This document shows, in pieces, positions 16,265 to 25,991 of a stretch of 64,000 bases of DNA. The notes under the pieces are model-generated. The model ran no database searches and was not told the origin of the DNA. It saw only the letters and a list, made by a program, of their open reading frames with translations. Source of the stretch: an uncultured Bacteroidales bacterium (lineage in GTDB: Bacteria; Bacteroidota; Bacteroidia; Bacteroidales; UBA932); NCBI GenBank assembly GCA_905235675.1, contig CAJONC010000003.1:1-64000 (forward strand), written 5' to 3'. The first letter of the stretch is position 1, and each line of letters opens with the position of its first letter. A program made the translations under genes and the position numbers.

Positions 16265-17597
16265 TATATACCTCGCAATAAACAGGGCTGCAAGTACCCA
16301 CATTGTCGGTGAGATGTCTTTGAACTTGCCGGCAATGGCGTGCATTACAACGTAGGAGATGACACCTATCATGATGCCGTCGGAGATGCTGTAGGCAAAG
16401 GGCATGAGCACGATGGTGAGGAAGGCGGGGATGCTCTTGCAGAAATCTTCCCAGTGAATGCGGTCGATGGAGTGCATCATCATCACGCCTACAATTAGCG
16501 GGTGCGGTGGCGGCTCCGGGGATGGCGAGGAAGATGGGGGAGAAGAGCAGTGCGAGTGCGAAGCAGACCGCGGTGCTGAAGGCCGTGAGGCCGGTGCGTC
16601 CTCCTGCTCCTACGCCGGAGGCGCTTTCCACGTAGGTGGTGGTGGTGGAAGTTCCGAAGCATGCGCCTGCGACGGTGGCTATGGAGTCGGAGAGGAACAT
16701 CTTGTCCATGCCTTCAACCTTGCCCTTTTCGCCGTCGATTCCCGCACCCTGGCATACGCCGATGATGGTTCCCATGGTATCGAACATATCGATGAAGAGG
16801 AAGGTGAACACCACTACTACCATATCCCAGGAGAGCACGTGGCTCCATTCAAACTTGCAGAATATGGGGTCTATGCTGTGGGGGAGGGATATGAATACCG
16901 CGTGTCCTGTTTCGGGATTGCGGGTGAGCTGGGTGATGGCGGCCCCTGTGGCGGGATCTTTTACGAACAGGCCTATCACGGCGGTAATGAGTATGCCCAA
17001 GAGTATTCCGCCCTTCACTTTCATCATCACGAGACCGCCGGTGATGGCGAGGCCTATGACTGCGAGCAGTGCCTTTCCGTGCGTAACGTCGCCAAGGGTG
17101 ACGAGTGTAGCAGGGCTGTCGGCCACTATGCCGGCGTTCTGAAGACCGATGAATGCTATGAACAGGCCTATACCTGCACCGATGGCCTTCTTGAGTGTGC
17201 CGGGGATGGCTTCAAGCAGCCAGCTGCGAACTTTCGTCAAGGTAAGGATAATGAAGATGATACCTTCGATGAAGACAGCCGTGAGTGCGAACTGCCAGCT
17301 GTAGCCCATGCCGAGGCATACGGTGTAAACGAAGAAGGCGTTGAGCCCCATGCCGGGAGCAAGGGCGAAAGGTTTCTTGGCATAGAATGCCATTATCAGG
17401 GTACCCACTATGGCAGCGAGTGCGGTAGCGGTGAATACAGCACCTCCGGGCATTCCGGGAAGGGCGCTGAAAATACCGGGGTTGACGGCCAGGATGTAGG
17501 CCATCGTAAGGAAAGTGGTAATGCCCGCAACGATTTCCGTGCGAACATTGTTCACACCTTCCTTGAAGCCGAAAGCTTTTTCAAGGAATTTAAGCAT
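16256..17597 (-). pseudogene. NCS2 (AzgA-type) adenine/guanine/hypoxanthine permease, frameshifted near the C-terminus
   Basis: The N-terminal frame (17597 to about 16495) encodes a normal AzgA-type permease: 'ILAVNPGIFSALPGMPGGAV', 'FALAPGMGLNAFFVYTVCLG', 'SASGVGAGGRTGLTA'. After 'GAATAPA' the frame runs into low-sense Arg/His-rich sequence. The true end, 'VMMMHSIDRIHWEDF' through 'FIARYILI', continues in another frame from 16486 to the TAA at 16258. One extra base, or two missing, in CGCTAATTGTAGG (about 16491-16499) explains it. The last two or three membrane helices are affected. It is the last gene of the purine operon. A real inactivation and a single-base assembly error look the same here. 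Confidence 0.85.
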
Positions 17598-17608
17598 AAG
17601 TCAGAAAA

Positions 17609-18340
17609 TCAGAAGGTCCAACGTATACCGGCGCAAGGGTTGCACATGAAGCCTTTGTGTCCTGCAAAGTTGTAGGAAAGCTCGATTTCGGTACCTATAT
17701 CGAGGTGGTTGTCGAAGGCGCCGCCGAGGTTGTACCAGAGCTGGGGCTCGGTGAGGATGCTGAATTTGGTGTCTGTGACAGTGAGGTCTTTGTTGATGAA
17801 CGAGCTGTTGTTTCCCCAGATGTCGCAGAATCCCTTGAAGGTGAGTCCGCTTACTCCGAAGATGTCGTTGAGGCCCCAGACCGCGGAGAACTTGACGGGA
17901 ACGTCGGCATTGCCGAGACCGCAGTGAATGTCATACATCAGGTACAGCGTCAGCATCTTGCTGTAGTCGGAAGAGTGGAGGAAATACTTGGCGCCAAGGC
18001 ACCAGATTCCTGCACCCCAGGTGCTGCCGTCATATTCCACGTGTGCGCTCAGGTTCTTGAGTTCAGTGTCCTGCCAGAAATTGAGTCCGCGCTCGATTTC
18101 GAAATAACTGCCGTTGATGGCGCTGCTGTATCCGTTTTTCCCCTGGTCGGAATCTGCATAGTAGTGGTCGATGAAGAAGAAGGTGTCACCGAACTTGTCG
18201 CCTTTGAACATTTCGAAGGTCGTGGTTACATACTTTCGGCCTTCGCCGAAATCATAGAAAACCTGAAGGTTCTGGGCCTTGGCTCCTTGAGCCAGGGCGA
18301 GCGCTGCAAATGCAACGGCAAAAATGTACTTTTTGGACAT
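17609..18340 (-). CDS. DUF5020 outer-membrane protein (Tsx-like nucleoside channel fold)
   Basis: A 243-residue protein with a signal peptide ending GAKAQ and a barrel-like body: 'QVFYDFGEGRKYVTTTFEMF', 'GDTFFFIDHYYAD', 'FSILTEPQLWYNLGGAF', and the final strand 'GFMCNPCAGIRWTF'. The family is related to Tsx, the nucleoside-specific channel. Lying between apt and a purine permease in the purine operon, it is probably the outer-membrane entry for nucleosides or nucleobases. The domain call is good; the substrate is inferred from context. Confidence 0.8.
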   Translation of the reverse strand: MSKKYIFAVAFAALALAQGAKAQNLQVFYDFGEGRKYVTTTFEMFKGDKFGDTFFFIDHYYADSDQGKNGYSSAINGSYFEIERGLNFWQDTELKNLSAHVEYDGSTWGAGIWCLGAKYFLHSSDYSKMLTLYLMYDIHCGLGNADVPVKFSAVWGLNDIFGVSGLTFKGFCDIWGNNSSFINKDLTVTDTKFSILTEPQLWYNLGGAFDNHLDIGTEIELSYNFAGHKGFMCNPCAGIRWTF

Positions 18341-18374
18341 AAAATGTAATTTATGAACAGAATATGATTAAAAA

Positions 18375-18908
18375 TTATTTTTCTGCAAGCTCGAGCAGGG
18401 CTGTCACAGGCACGTCCGAAGGAATCTCGGCCGTGCGGGGACAGTCTGTGATGCTTATGATAAAGTTTACATAAACAGCTTTGGGATGGAACTGCTTCAC
18501 CAGCCTGATTGCCGCGGCTGCCGTGCCTCCGGTGGCGAGTATGTCGTCGTGAATCAATACTACATCGTCGGGCCCGATTGCGTCGGAATGAATCTCAATG
18601 CTGTCGGTGCCGTACTCCTTGTTGTAAGATTCTTTAAGGGTGTCCGCAGGCAGTTTGCCGGGCTTGCGTACCGGCACGAATCCGGCACCCAGCCTGGCCG
18701 CTACAGCGGCACCGGCCACGAATCCGCGGGATTCTATCCCTGCAACCTTGGTTATGCCTTTATCCTTGTAAAGATTGCTGATGCGCGTCACCAGTTCTTC
18801 GAAACACTCCCCGTTTTTGAACAGGGTAGTCACGTCGAAGAACATTATGCCCTTGACGGGATAGTCGGGGACGACACGGAGCAATGATTTGATTCTTTCG
18901 TCGGTCAT
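18375..18908 (-). CDS. apt: Adenine phosphoribosyltransferase
   Basis: A 177-residue type I PRTase that makes AMP from adenine and PRPP. Features are 'VPDYPVKGIMFFDVTTLF' at the start, 'GIESRGFVAGAAVAARLGAG', the basic loop 'VPVRKPGKLPADTLKESYN', and the PRPP-binding loop 'VVLIHDDILATGGTAAAA'. It has the usual length and is complete. It starts four bases after the stop of the xanthine/uracil permease gene, so imported or salvaged bases can be trapped at once. Confidence 0.96.
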   Translation of the reverse strand: MTDERIKSLLRVVPDYPVKGIMFFDVTTLFKNGECFEELVTRISNLYKDKGITKVAGIESRGFVAGAAVAARLGAGFVPVRKPGKLPADTLKESYNKEYGTDSIEIHSDAIGPDDVVLIHDDILATGGTAAAAIRLVKQFHPKAVYVNFIISITDCPRTAEIPSDVPVTALLELAEK

Positions 18909-18912
18909 TGTC

Positions 18913-20280
18913 TTATTTCTTCTTTTCCTTTCTGAGCGAAGGATTGATTTCGAAGTCGACGGCCATGTCGCCTATCGAATTCGAACCGAACTCGTAGTCG
19001 TTTCCAGGAAGAACCGCGTTGAGTATGATACCCACGATTGCCGCAATCGCAAGGCCGGTGAGCTTGACGGAACCGATGGTTATTGCGCCGGCGCTGCTAT
19101 AGGACACGCCTATTGAAAGCACGAGGATGATAGCCATCACCAGCACGTTGCGGGAAGCCTTGAAGTCCACGTTGTTCTCGACTATGTTCCTCACGCCCAC
19201 CGCGGAAATCATACCGTAGAGTATGAGCGAGACGCCTCCGATGGTAGCTGCGGGCATGCAGGCTATGACTGCGGAGAATTTGGGGCAGAAGGAAAGGAGG
19301 ATGGCGAAATAGGCTGCGATGCGTATCACCCTCGGGTCGTAAACCTTTGTGATGTTGAGCACTCCGGTGTTCTCGCCGTAGGTGGTGTTCGCAGGGGCGC
19401 CGAAAAGCGAGGCGATTGCAGTCGCGAGACCGTCACCCATGAGAGTGCGGTGCAGGCCCGGATCTTCCAGATAGTTGATTCCTGTGGTGGAGGAGATTGC
19501 GCACATGTCGCCTATGTGCTCCATCATGGTGGCGATGGAGATGGGGATGATGGCGATGATGGCGGCTACTACGAGGTTCCAGTCCGGATTATTGAACACG
19601 GAGATTGCGGTGTTCTCCCACTGTACGGGGAGGCCTATCCATGCGGCTTCATGCACTTTGCTGAAGTCGCAGAGCCCGAAGCAGGCGGCCACCAGGTATG
19701 ATCCTATTACACCGAGCAGTATGGGGATGATCCTGACCATGCCCTTGCCCCAGATGTTGCATACTATGATGATCACGATGGCTACGAGGGCGATCCACCA
19801 GTTCTGGCTGCAGTTGTTGACTGCCGAGCCCGAAAGTATCAGGCCAATCGCAATAATGATGGGGCCGGTGACGATGGGCGGGAAGTACTTCATTACCTTT
19901 TGGGGCCCGAAGGCTGCGAAGAGAGCCGCCAGGACAAAATAGAGAAGCCCTGCGCAGAACACGCCTATGCAGGCGTAGGGGAGTGCCTGGGCCTGGGTGA
20001 GGCCGCCGGCCATGCCCAACTGCACCACCGTTGCATATCCTCCGAGGAATGCAAAGGAGGATCCCAGGAATGCGGGCACTTTGAATTTGGTGCAGAGATG
20101 GAAGATCAGGGTGCCGAGACCTGCGAAGAGCAGGGTGGCGGACATGCTCAGACCCGTGATGACCGGAACCAGGACCGTGGCCCCGAACATGGCGAACATG
20201 TGCTGGAGGCCGAGGGTCAGTGCTTTTCCGGTGCCCAGGGGGCGTACATCGTAGATGCCTTCGTTTTGAGTTTGTGCCAT
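18913..20280 (-). CDS. Uracil/xanthine permease (NCS2, NAT family)
   Basis: The start is taken at MAQTQNEGIYD (20280) rather than the track ATG at 20310, which lies inside guaA. The result is 455 residues with about 14 hydrophobic segments, opening 'LTLGLQHMFAMFGATVLVPV' as in UraA/RutG/XanQ proteins. It has 'ISIATMMEHIGDMCAISSTT', carrying the conserved helix 8 glutamate, and 'TTYGENTGVLNITKVYDPRV' before the QxxP-like region. It moves a nucleobase by proton symport across the inner membrane. Its place after guaA and before apt suggests a purine (xanthine) or uracil. It is last-but-three in a six-gene operon. Confidence 0.85.
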   Translation of the reverse strand: MAQTQNEGIYDVRPLGTGKALTLGLQHMFAMFGATVLVPVITGLSMSATLLFAGLGTLIFHLCTKFKVPAFLGSSFAFLGGYATVVQLGMAGGLTQAQALPYACIGVFCAGLLYFVLAALFAAFGPQKVMKYFPPIVTGPIIIAIGLILSGSAVNNCSQNWWIALVAIVIIIVCNIWGKGMVRIIPILLGVIGSYLVAACFGLCDFSKVHEAAWIGLPVQWENTAISVFNNPDWNLVVAAIIAIIPISIATMMEHIGDMCAISSTTGINYLEDPGLHRTLMGDGLATAIASLFGAPANTTYGENTGVLNITKVYDPRVIRIAAYFAILLSFCPKFSAVIACMPAATIGGVSLILYGMISAVGVRNIVENNVDFKASRNVLVMAIILVLSIGVSYSSAGAITIGSVKLTGLAIAAIVGIILNAVLPGNDYEFGSNSIGDMAVDFEINPSLRKEKKK

Positions 20281-20300
20281 AATATTGTTTTTGATGGTTT

Positions 20301-21827
20301 CTATTCCCATTCAATGGTCGCGGGCGGCTTGCTGCAGATGTCGTAGACAACCCTGTTCACGCCTTTCACCCTGCGGATGATGGTATCCGACATCTCCGCA
20401 AGGAAATCGTAGGGAAGGCGTACCCAGTCGGCAGTCATGCCGTCGACGGAGGTCACTGCCCGTAACGCTATAGTATATTCATAGGTGCGCTCGTCCCCCA
20501 TTACGCCCACGCTCTTGATGGGCAGCAGCATGGCTCCGGCCTGCCATATCTGGTCGTAGAGACCTTCGCGCTTGAGTGAATCTATATAAATTTTGTCGGC
20601 TTCCTGGAGTATGGCCACTTTTTCGGGGGTGACTTCTCCGAGCACCCTGATGCCGAGGCCGGGGCCTGGGAAGGGATGCCTGCCGAGAATCTCGGGGTCG
20701 AGACCGAGGGCTTTTCCGACGCGCCGCACTTCGTCTTTGAAGAGCAGGCGGAGAGGTTCCACCACCTTGAGTTTCATGTCCTTGGGAAGACCTCCCACAT
20801 TGTGGTGGCTCTTGATGGTTGCGGAAGCTCCGGGCACTGCGGAACTCTCAATCACATCGGGATAAATCGTGCCCTGGGCGAGCCAGCGTACATCTTCTAT
20901 CTTTTCCGCTTCGGCGTTGAACACTTCCACGAAATCGCGTCCTATTATCTTGCGCTTCTGCTCGGGGTCGGTCACTCCGGCGAGGTCGGAAAGGAACTTG
21001 TCGCCCGCTTCCACGCCTTTCACATTGAGGCCCATGCCCTTGTAGGATGCGAGCACTGAACTGAATTCATCCTTGCGGAGCAGGCCGCTGTCCACGAAGA
21101 TGCAGTGCAACTGCGGACCAATGGCCCTGTGCAGCAGCAGCGCGGCAACCGACGAATCCACTCCTCCGGAAAGCCCGAGCACCACCTTTTCGCTCCCAAT
21201 CTGCTCCCTGAGGCCCGCCACGGTCGATTCAATGAAGCTGTCCGGAGTCCAGTCGCCCGCACAGCCGCAGATTCCAAGCACGAAGTTGCGCAGTATCTGC
21301 CTGCCGTAGTCGCTGTGATGCACTTCCGCATGGAACTGTATGCCCCAGACGGGCTTGCCGCTAATCCTGAAAGCCGCGTTGTCCACGCTTGCGGTGGAAG
21401 CGATAACCTTGTATCCTTCGGGGAGGGAGTTGATGGTGTCGCCGTGGCTCATCCACACCTGGCTTTCGGCCGGAATGTCCTTCAGCAGGGGATCCTGCGC
21501 GTCCTTCACGCTGAGAAGGGCGCGGCCGTACTCGCGGGTGTCGGAGGAATATACCTTGCCGCCGCGGCTCCAAGCGAGCCACTGCGCCCCGTAGCAGATA
21601 CCGAGGATGGGGAGCTCTTCGGGAACTCCGCCCAGGTCCGGCCTGGGAGCGTTTTCCGCGGTCACCGAAGAGGGACTTCCGGAAAGCACTATGCCCTTGA
21701 CTTCGGAGTCGATTGCGGGAATTTTGTTGAATGGAACTATGTCGCAGTACACGTTCATTTCGCGGATACGCCTGGCAATGAGCATTGTGTATTGCGATCC
21801 GAAATCAAGAATGAGTATACGTTCCAT
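20301..21827 (-). CDS. guaA: GMP synthase (glutamine-hydrolysing)
   Basis: A 508-residue two-domain amidotransferase converting XMP to GMP. The class I glutaminase (about 1-190) has the nucleophile in '[11 protein letters not shown]' and His/Glu in '[14 protein letters not shown]', where the usual FHPEV is FHAEV. The ATP pyrophosphatase domain has the P-loop '[13 protein letters not shown]'. The C-terminal dimer domain ends '[12 protein letters not shown]', the universal GuaA ending. The start overlaps the guaB stop by one base (TAATG). Confidence 0.97.
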   Translation of the reverse strand: MERILILDFGSQYTMLIARRIREMNVYCDIVPFNKIPAIDSEVKGIVLSGSPSSVTAENAPRPDLGGVPEELPILGICYGAQWLAWSRGGKVYSSDTREYGRALLSVKDAQDPLLKDIPAESQVWMSHGDTINSLPEGYKVIASTASVDNAAFRISGKPVWGIQFHAEVHHSDYGRQILRNFVLGICGCAGDWTPDSFIESTVAGLREQIGSEKVVLGLSGGVDSSVAALLLHRAIGPQLHCIFVDSGLLRKDEFSSVLASYKGMGLNVKGVEAGDKFLSDLAGVTDPEQKRKIIGRDFVEVFNAEAEKIEDVRWLAQGTIYPDVIESSAVPGASATIKSHHNVGGLPKDMKLKVVEPLRLLFKDEVRRVGKALGLDPEILGRHPFPGPGLGIRVLGEVTPEKVAILQEADKIYIDSLKREGLYDQIWQAGAMLLPIKSVGVMGDERTYEYTIALRAVTSVDGMTADWVRLPYDFLAEMSDTIIRRVKGVNRVVYDICSKPPATIEWE

Positions 21828-22915
21828 TACTTGTTGTAATTAGGGGCGGGTTTTGCAATTATAAGGTCGTGAGGGTGATTCTCTATCACACCGTTGGAGG
21901 TGATGCGAACGAAACTTGCGTTCCATAGTTCTTCTATGGTATGGGCTCCGCAGTAGCCCATGCCGGAACGGAGCCCTCCGATAAGCTGGTACAGTATGTC
22001 GCCCACAGGGCCCTTGTAGGGCACTTTGCCCACTATTCCCTCGGGAACGAGCTTCATTGCTCCGGTCTGGAAGTAGCGGTCGCGCGAGCCTGCCTCCATC
22101 GCGTCGATGGATCCCATTCCGCGGTAGACCTTGAACTTCTTTCCGTTCTTGAAATCTTCAATCACGTCGCCCGGGGTTTCATCGGCTCCGGCGAGTATGG
22201 AACCGCACATCACCGTGGATGCTCCCGCCGCCAGGGCCTTGACTATGTCGCCGCTGTAGCGCAGTCCGCCGTCCGCAATGACGGGGACGCCGCTCTTCGC
22301 GGCTTCTTCGGCGCAGTCGAAGATTGCGCTCAGCTGGGGTACGCCGACGCCGGCAACTACACGGGTGGTGCAGATGGATCCCGGCCCTATACCTACCTTC
22401 ACCGCATCGGCTCCCGCGTCGATCAGGCAGCGGGTGCCTTCGGCAGTGGCAACGTTGCCCACCACCACATCTACTTTGGGGAAGGCCCTCTTGACCTTCT
22501 TCAAGGCGTTCACCACACCCTTGCTGTGCCCGTGGGCGGAGTCCAGGACTATGGCGTCGACGCCCGCTTCCACAAGCTTGGAGGCGCGGTCGACCGCATC
22601 CGCGGTGATACCCACTCCGGCCGCCACCTTGAATCCGGCGGCCTTCACCTTGGCGACTTCCGCTGCCTGGCTCTCCGAACTCATGTTCTTATGAAGAACC
22701 CCTATGCCTCCTTCTTTTGCAAGAGCGATGGCCATAGGGGCTTCTGTCACGGTATCCATGGCTGCCGAAGCAATAGGGATATCCAGCGCTATGTTCTTTG
22801 AAAATCGGGTTTTTAGGGAAACTTCCCTTGGCAGTACTTCCGACCATGCCGGAACCAGAAGTACGTCGTCGAAGGTGAGACCTTCCTGCTTGATGCGTTT
22901 TTCGGTAAATGACAT
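21827..22915 (-). CDS. guaB: IMP dehydrogenase lacking the CBS (Bateman) domain
   Basis: The start is set at [20 protein letters not shown]; the track ORF extends 25 codons upstream through the promoter. The result is 362 residues against about 490 for normal GuaB. The catalytic loop is IMPDH-type ('[20 protein letters not shown]'), as are the flap ('[16 protein letters not shown]', '[13 protein letters not shown]') and the end '[17 protein letters not shown]', so this is not GMP reductase. The paired CBS module should follow '[18 protein letters not shown]'. Instead the sequence passes directly to '[20 protein letters not shown]'. The purine-nucleotide allosteric site is therefore absent while the barrel is complete. 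It is first in the operon and coupled to guaA. Confidence 0.95.
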   Translation of the reverse strand: MSFTEKRIKQEGLTFDDVLLVPAWSEVLPREVSLKTRFSKNIALDIPIASAAMDTVTEAPMAIALAKEGGIGVLHKNMSSESQAAEVAKVKAAGFKVAAGVGITADAVDRASKLVEAGVDAIVLDSAHGHSKGVVNALKKVKRAFPKVDVVVGNVATAEGTRCLIDAGADAVKVGIGPGSICTTRVVAGVGVPQLSAIFDCAEEAAKSGVPVIADGGLRYSGDIVKALAAGASTVMCGSILAGADETPGDVIEDFKNGKKFKVYRGMGSIDAMEAGSRDRYFQTGAMKLVPEGIVGKVPYKGPVGDILYQLIGGLRSGMGYCGAHTIEELWNASFVRITSNGVIENHPHDLIIAKPAPNYNK

Positions 22916-22934
22916 ATCTGTAACTTCCAATGGA

Positions 22935-22965
22935 CAAATGTACGGAAAAATGCGCCCCGTTGCAA
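22935..22965 (-). promoter_or_regulatory. Promoter of the guaB operon (TTG-N20-TACATTTG)
   Basis: Minus strand: TTG at 22965-22963, a 20-base spacer, and TACATTTG at 22942-22935, 20 bases before the guaB ATG. The spacer overlaps the htpG terminator hairpin. Confidence 0.6.
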
Positions 22966-22982
22966 GGACGGGACGCATTTTT
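22946..22982 (-). terminator. Terminator of htpG, overlapping the guaB promoter
   Basis: The arms AAAAATGCGCCCCGT and ACGGGACGCATTTTT pair over 15 positions with one mismatch and a seven-base loop. T-rich sequence follows on the minus strand. It lies 31 bases after the htpG stop and would fold on both strands. Confidence 0.7.
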
Positions 22983-23013
22983 TTGAACAAAATTTCAACA
23001 AGGCCGCGAAGCT

Positions 23014-24942
23014 TTATTTAAGCAGGGCTTCGCTGCGTGCGATGAAGTCGCTGAGGGCCTTGCCTTTCAGCATTCCGGCTCCGAGGAGGGCCAGGTCTAT
23101 CACCTGGTGCAGGAGGTCCTGCTCACCGGTGACGCTGTGGCTTGTCTCCGCAGTCTCCTTGCCTTCTTCGTCGGTTCCGGCAGGGGTGTCCACTACCTTT
23201 TCGCGGGCGTTCCATATCCTGGCGATGAGGGGATTCTCCATGTTGACCTTGATATTGAACGATTCGGGCATTTCGCCGTAGAAGTTCATTCCGCCGCCCA
23301 TTGCGCTCATGTCGCGGTAGCGGCGCATGAATTCGTTGCGGGTGATGAGTACCGGCGAGGAGTTTTCTCCAAGGTTCTCGGCCTCCACATAGTAGTCGTT
23401 GCCTTCGGGGAGGGATGCCTGGAAGATGTCGTCGAGGGCTTTCTTGTCTTCGTCGCTCATTTCGGGCTTCACGCGGTCTTCCTTGGGGACGAGGTTCGCC
23501 ACGGAGTCGGAATCCACGCGGGCGAAACGGGTGCCGGGAATCCTCTGCTCAAGCAGGTTCACGAAGTGCGCATCCAGTTCGCAGTCCATCAGGAGTACGT
23601 CGTAACCGAGATTCTTCGCGGCCTCGATCTGCACATACTGCTCGTCGGGATTGGTGGCGTACAGATAAACCACGTTCTTGTCCTTGTCGGTCTGCGCAGT
23701 CTCGATGGCCTTGCGGTAGTCTTCGAAGCTGAAATACTTGCCGTCGGTGTTCTTGAACAGTGCAAAGTTCATCGCGCGGTCGCAGAACTTCTCGTCGGAA
23801 AGCATTCCGTATTCGATGAAGAGCTTGAGGTTGTCCCACTTCTGTTCGAACTGTCCGCGCTGCTCCTTGAATATCTCTTCGAGGCGGTCGGACACCTTCT
23901 TTGTAATATAGGTGCTTATCTTCTTGACGTTGGCATCGCTCTGCAGATAGCTGCGGCTGACATTCAGCGGAATGTCGGGGGAGTCTATCACGCCGTGCAG
24001 CAGGGTGAGGAAGTCGGGGACGATGTTGTCTACATGGTCGGTCACGAACATCTGGTTGCAGTAGAGCTGGATCTTGTTCTTGTCGATTGCCATGCGCTCC
24101 TTGATCTTGGGGAAGTAGAGCACGCCGGTGAGGGTGAAAGGATAGTCGACGTTCAGATGAATCCAGAACATAGGTTCCTCTTCGTAGGGATAGAGCGCCC
24201 TGTAGAAACTGAGGTAGTCCTCGTCCTTGAGATCGGAAGGGGCCTTGGTCCAGATGGGCTCGATGCTGTTTATCACATTGTCTTCGTCGGTCTCGACTTC
24301 CTTGTCCTCCTTCCATTCGGTCTTCTTTCCGAACACTACGGGAACGGGCATGAACTTGCAGTATTTGCCCAGCAGCTGGGAGATGCGTCCCTTGGTGGCG
24401 AACTCTTCGCCGTCCTTGTCGAGGTAGAGGGTTATCACGGTGCCGCGGTCCTTCCTGGTGGAATCGGTCATGCTGTACTCGGGAGAGCCGTCGCAGCTCC
24501 ATTTCACGGCCTTGGCGCCGTCCTGCCAGGAGAGGGTGTCTATGGTAACTTTCTTGCTCACCATGAATGCGGAATAGAATCCGAGGCCGAAGTGGCCGAT
24601 GATGTTCTGGTCCTTGTATTTTTCGAGGAACTCGCCTGCGGAAGAGAATGCTATCTGGTTGATGTACTTGTCCACTTCTTCGGCGGTCATGCCTATGCCG
24701 TGGTCGATGACCTTCAGGGTTTTCTTGCTCTCGTCGAGTTTGATTTCCACTTTGAGATCGCCAAGTTCTCCCTTGAATTCACCGTTCGATGCCAGGGTCT
24801 TGAGCTTCCGGGTGGCGTCGACTGCGTTTGCTACCAGTTCCCTGAGGAAGATTTCGTGGTCCGAATAAAGGAACTGTTTGATTACCGGAAAGATATTCTC
24901 GGTGGTTACGCCGATAGTACCCTGTAGTTTTTCTTTAGCCAT
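23014..24942 (-). CDS. htpG: Molecular chaperone HtpG (Hsp90)
   Basis: A 642-residue ATP-dependent chaperone. The N-terminal GHKL ATPase has '[17 protein letters not shown]' (the usual NASDA is NAVDA), '[18 protein letters not shown]' and '[14 protein letters not shown]'. The middle domain has '[14 protein letters not shown]'. The C-terminal dimer region includes '[20 protein letters not shown]' and ends 'RSEALLK'. The length is in the normal range (about 620-690). It has its own terminator. An unusual inverted repeat sits directly before its ATG. A degenerate copy of its last 39 bases occurs at 51842-51880. Confidence 0.97.
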   Translation of the reverse strand: MAKEKLQGTIGVTTENIFPVIKQFLYSDHEIFLRELVANAVDATRKLKTLASNGEFKGELGDLKVEIKLDESKKTLKVIDHGIGMTAEEVDKYINQIAFSSAGEFLEKYKDQNIIGHFGLGFYSAFMVSKKVTIDTLSWQDGAKAVKWSCDGSPEYSMTDSTRKDRGTVITLYLDKDGEEFATKGRISQLLGKYCKFMPVPVVFGKKTEWKEDKEVETDEDNVINSIEPIWTKAPSDLKDEDYLSFYRALYPYEEEPMFWIHLNVDYPFTLTGVLYFPKIKERMAIDKNKIQLYCNQMFVTDHVDNIVPDFLTLLHGVIDSPDIPLNVSRSYLQSDANVKKISTYITKKVSDRLEEIFKEQRGQFEQKWDNLKLFIEYGMLSDEKFCDRAMNFALFKNTDGKYFSFEDYRKAIETAQTDKDKNVVYLYATNPDEQYVQIEAAKNLGYDVLLMDCELDAHFVNLLEQRIPGTRFARVDSDSVANLVPKEDRVKPEMSDEDKKALDDIFQASLPEGNDYYVEAENLGENSSPVLITRNEFMRRYRDMSAMGGGMNFYGEMPESFNIKVNMENPLIARIWNAREKVVDTPAGTDEEGKETAETSHSVTGEQDLLHQVIDLALLGAGMLKGKALSDFIARSEALLK

Positions 24943-24949
24943 ATATAAA

Positions 24950-24981
24950 AAATGTTTCAGTTATTTTCCGCTGAAACATTT
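24950..24981 (-). promoter_or_regulatory. Inverted repeat directly upstream of htpG (terminator-like or operator-like)
   Basis: AAATGTTTCAG and CTGAAACATTT form an 11-bp perfect inverted repeat with a 10-base centre. On the minus strand the second arm runs into TTTTTTATAT and then the htpG ATG, about eight bases away. It can act as the terminator of the HAD gene upstream, but its spacing also suits an operator or an RNA thermosensor for a heat-shock gene. It does not match the CIRCE sequence. Confidence 0.5.
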
Positions 24982-25015
24982 CTCAAATGGCGAGCCAGTG
25001 ACATTTTGTCACGCG

Positions 25016-25855
25016 TCAGCGAAAATTCGACAGTTCGCGCAGTTCTTCTTCGGCTTTTATCTTGTCGATTATGGAAGCCACGATCCTGAAGGTGCGTGAA
25101 TCCCCGGTATAAACCGCAGGGGTGATGAACTTCACGCGGCCCTGCTGCCTCATCTTTGCCGCCGCGGCATGTTTCTTCGGAGATGCCGGGTCGTAGACCG
25201 CGATGGGATTGCCTCCGAACATGCCCACTATCTTCATGCAGGGGATGTCGGTCTCGCCGTCGCCGAAGTATATCATGTGGGTGAAGGGTATGCGTTTCTT
25301 GTCGTCAGCCATGCTCGCGTTCACCTTCTTGGTGTCGTGCTGGCTGAAGATGCCTTTGCTTATCTTGAAAAGGAACTGGGTCTTGGCGGTATGGTCCACG
25401 GCAATGCCGGGCCATTCGGCCTCGCCTTCATCATTATATATAAAGGTGCCCGCATAGATGTGCTTGAACTCCGACGCTATGGGACTTCCCTCGATGATTT
25501 CCTTGAGGCCGGAAGAGTTGATATAATGTTCCACCTTCACTCCGCGCTCCCTGCCGTAATTGTTGACGAGGGTGAACCACTCCTTCACTCCCGGAAAGAG
25601 CTCTATCTGCTTGCCGAACTCCTTGAACTTGCTGCGGCGAAGTGGTATCCCCGCCTTGTGGGCTTCGTCGTACATCAGCTTCATATACGAGAGTACGTTG
25701 CTGGCATCCTGCCCGACGGCTATCCCGTCGCTCATGCTCCAGAACTCTTCCTTGGTTTTTCCGACGGCCTGTATGAACCCGAACTCCTGCATATTGCCCG
25801 GGGAAAGGGTGCCGTCAAAGTCGTAGATAAGTGCAACTATAGGTTTTTTCGTCAT
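25016..25855 (-). CDS. HAD-family phosphatase, phosphoserine-phosphatase-like
   Basis: A 279-residue cytoplasmic hydrolase. HAD motif I is 'ALIYDFDGTLSPGNMQEF' (nucleophile Asp), motif II the region 'HYINSSGLKEIIEGS', and motif III/IV 'IYFGDGETDIPCMKIVG' with the acidic pair. A helical cap lies between motifs I and II. The motif IV form and cap resemble the SerB-like group in Bacteroidetes, but the substrate is unknown. The C-terminal part ends in a charged helix ('IIDKIKAEEELRELSNFR'). It stands alone, divergent from the acyl-CoA ligase and upstream of htpG on the same strand. Confidence 0.8.
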   Translation of the reverse strand: MTKKPIVALIYDFDGTLSPGNMQEFGFIQAVGKTKEEFWSMSDGIAVGQDASNVLSYMKLMYDEAHKAGIPLRRSKFKEFGKQIELFPGVKEWFTLVNNYGRERGVKVEHYINSSGLKEIIEGSPIASEFKHIYAGTFIYNDEGEAEWPGIAVDHTAKTQFLFKISKGIFSQHDTKKVNASMADDKKRIPFTHMIYFGDGETDIPCMKIVGMFGGNPIAVYDPASPKKHAAAAKMRQQGRVKFITPAVYTGDSRTFRIVASIIDKIKAEEELRELSNFR

Positions 25856-25886
25856 GATTTTTACCCCTGATATCAGTATTTCGCCA

Positions 25887-25894
25887 CAAATTTA
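25887..25894 (-). promoter_or_regulatory. Putative -7 box (TAAATTTG) for the HAD phosphatase
   Basis: The minus-strand TAAATTTG is 31 bases before the HAD gene ATG. No well-spaced TTG is seen. Confidence 0.4.
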
Positions 25895-25925
25895 CTCAAA
25901 TTTCGCCACATCTGCCGAAAATTCC

Positions 25926-25956
25926 TTGCCCGTTGCCTGAAAGGGACGTAATTTTG
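25926..25956 (+). promoter_or_regulatory. Promoter of the acyl-CoA ligase gene (TTG-N20-TAATTTTG)
   Basis: TTG at 25926-25928, a 20-base spacer, TAATTTTG at 25949-25956, then 35 bases to the ATG at 25992. Both elements fit the Bacteroidetes consensus. Confidence 0.6.
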
Positions 25957-25991
25957 CCGGCAGCTGAAACTTTTAGTAAGTATTCTTAGAT

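Noticed and set aside
21827-22915. GMP reductase (guaC), suggested by the short length
   Set aside because: The catalytic loop, the flap and the C-terminal 'ENHPHD..APNY' are of IMPDH type, and the gene is coupled to guaA.
23107-24927. 606-residue plus-strand ORF
   Set aside because: Antisense of htpG, caused by codon bias leaving few stops.
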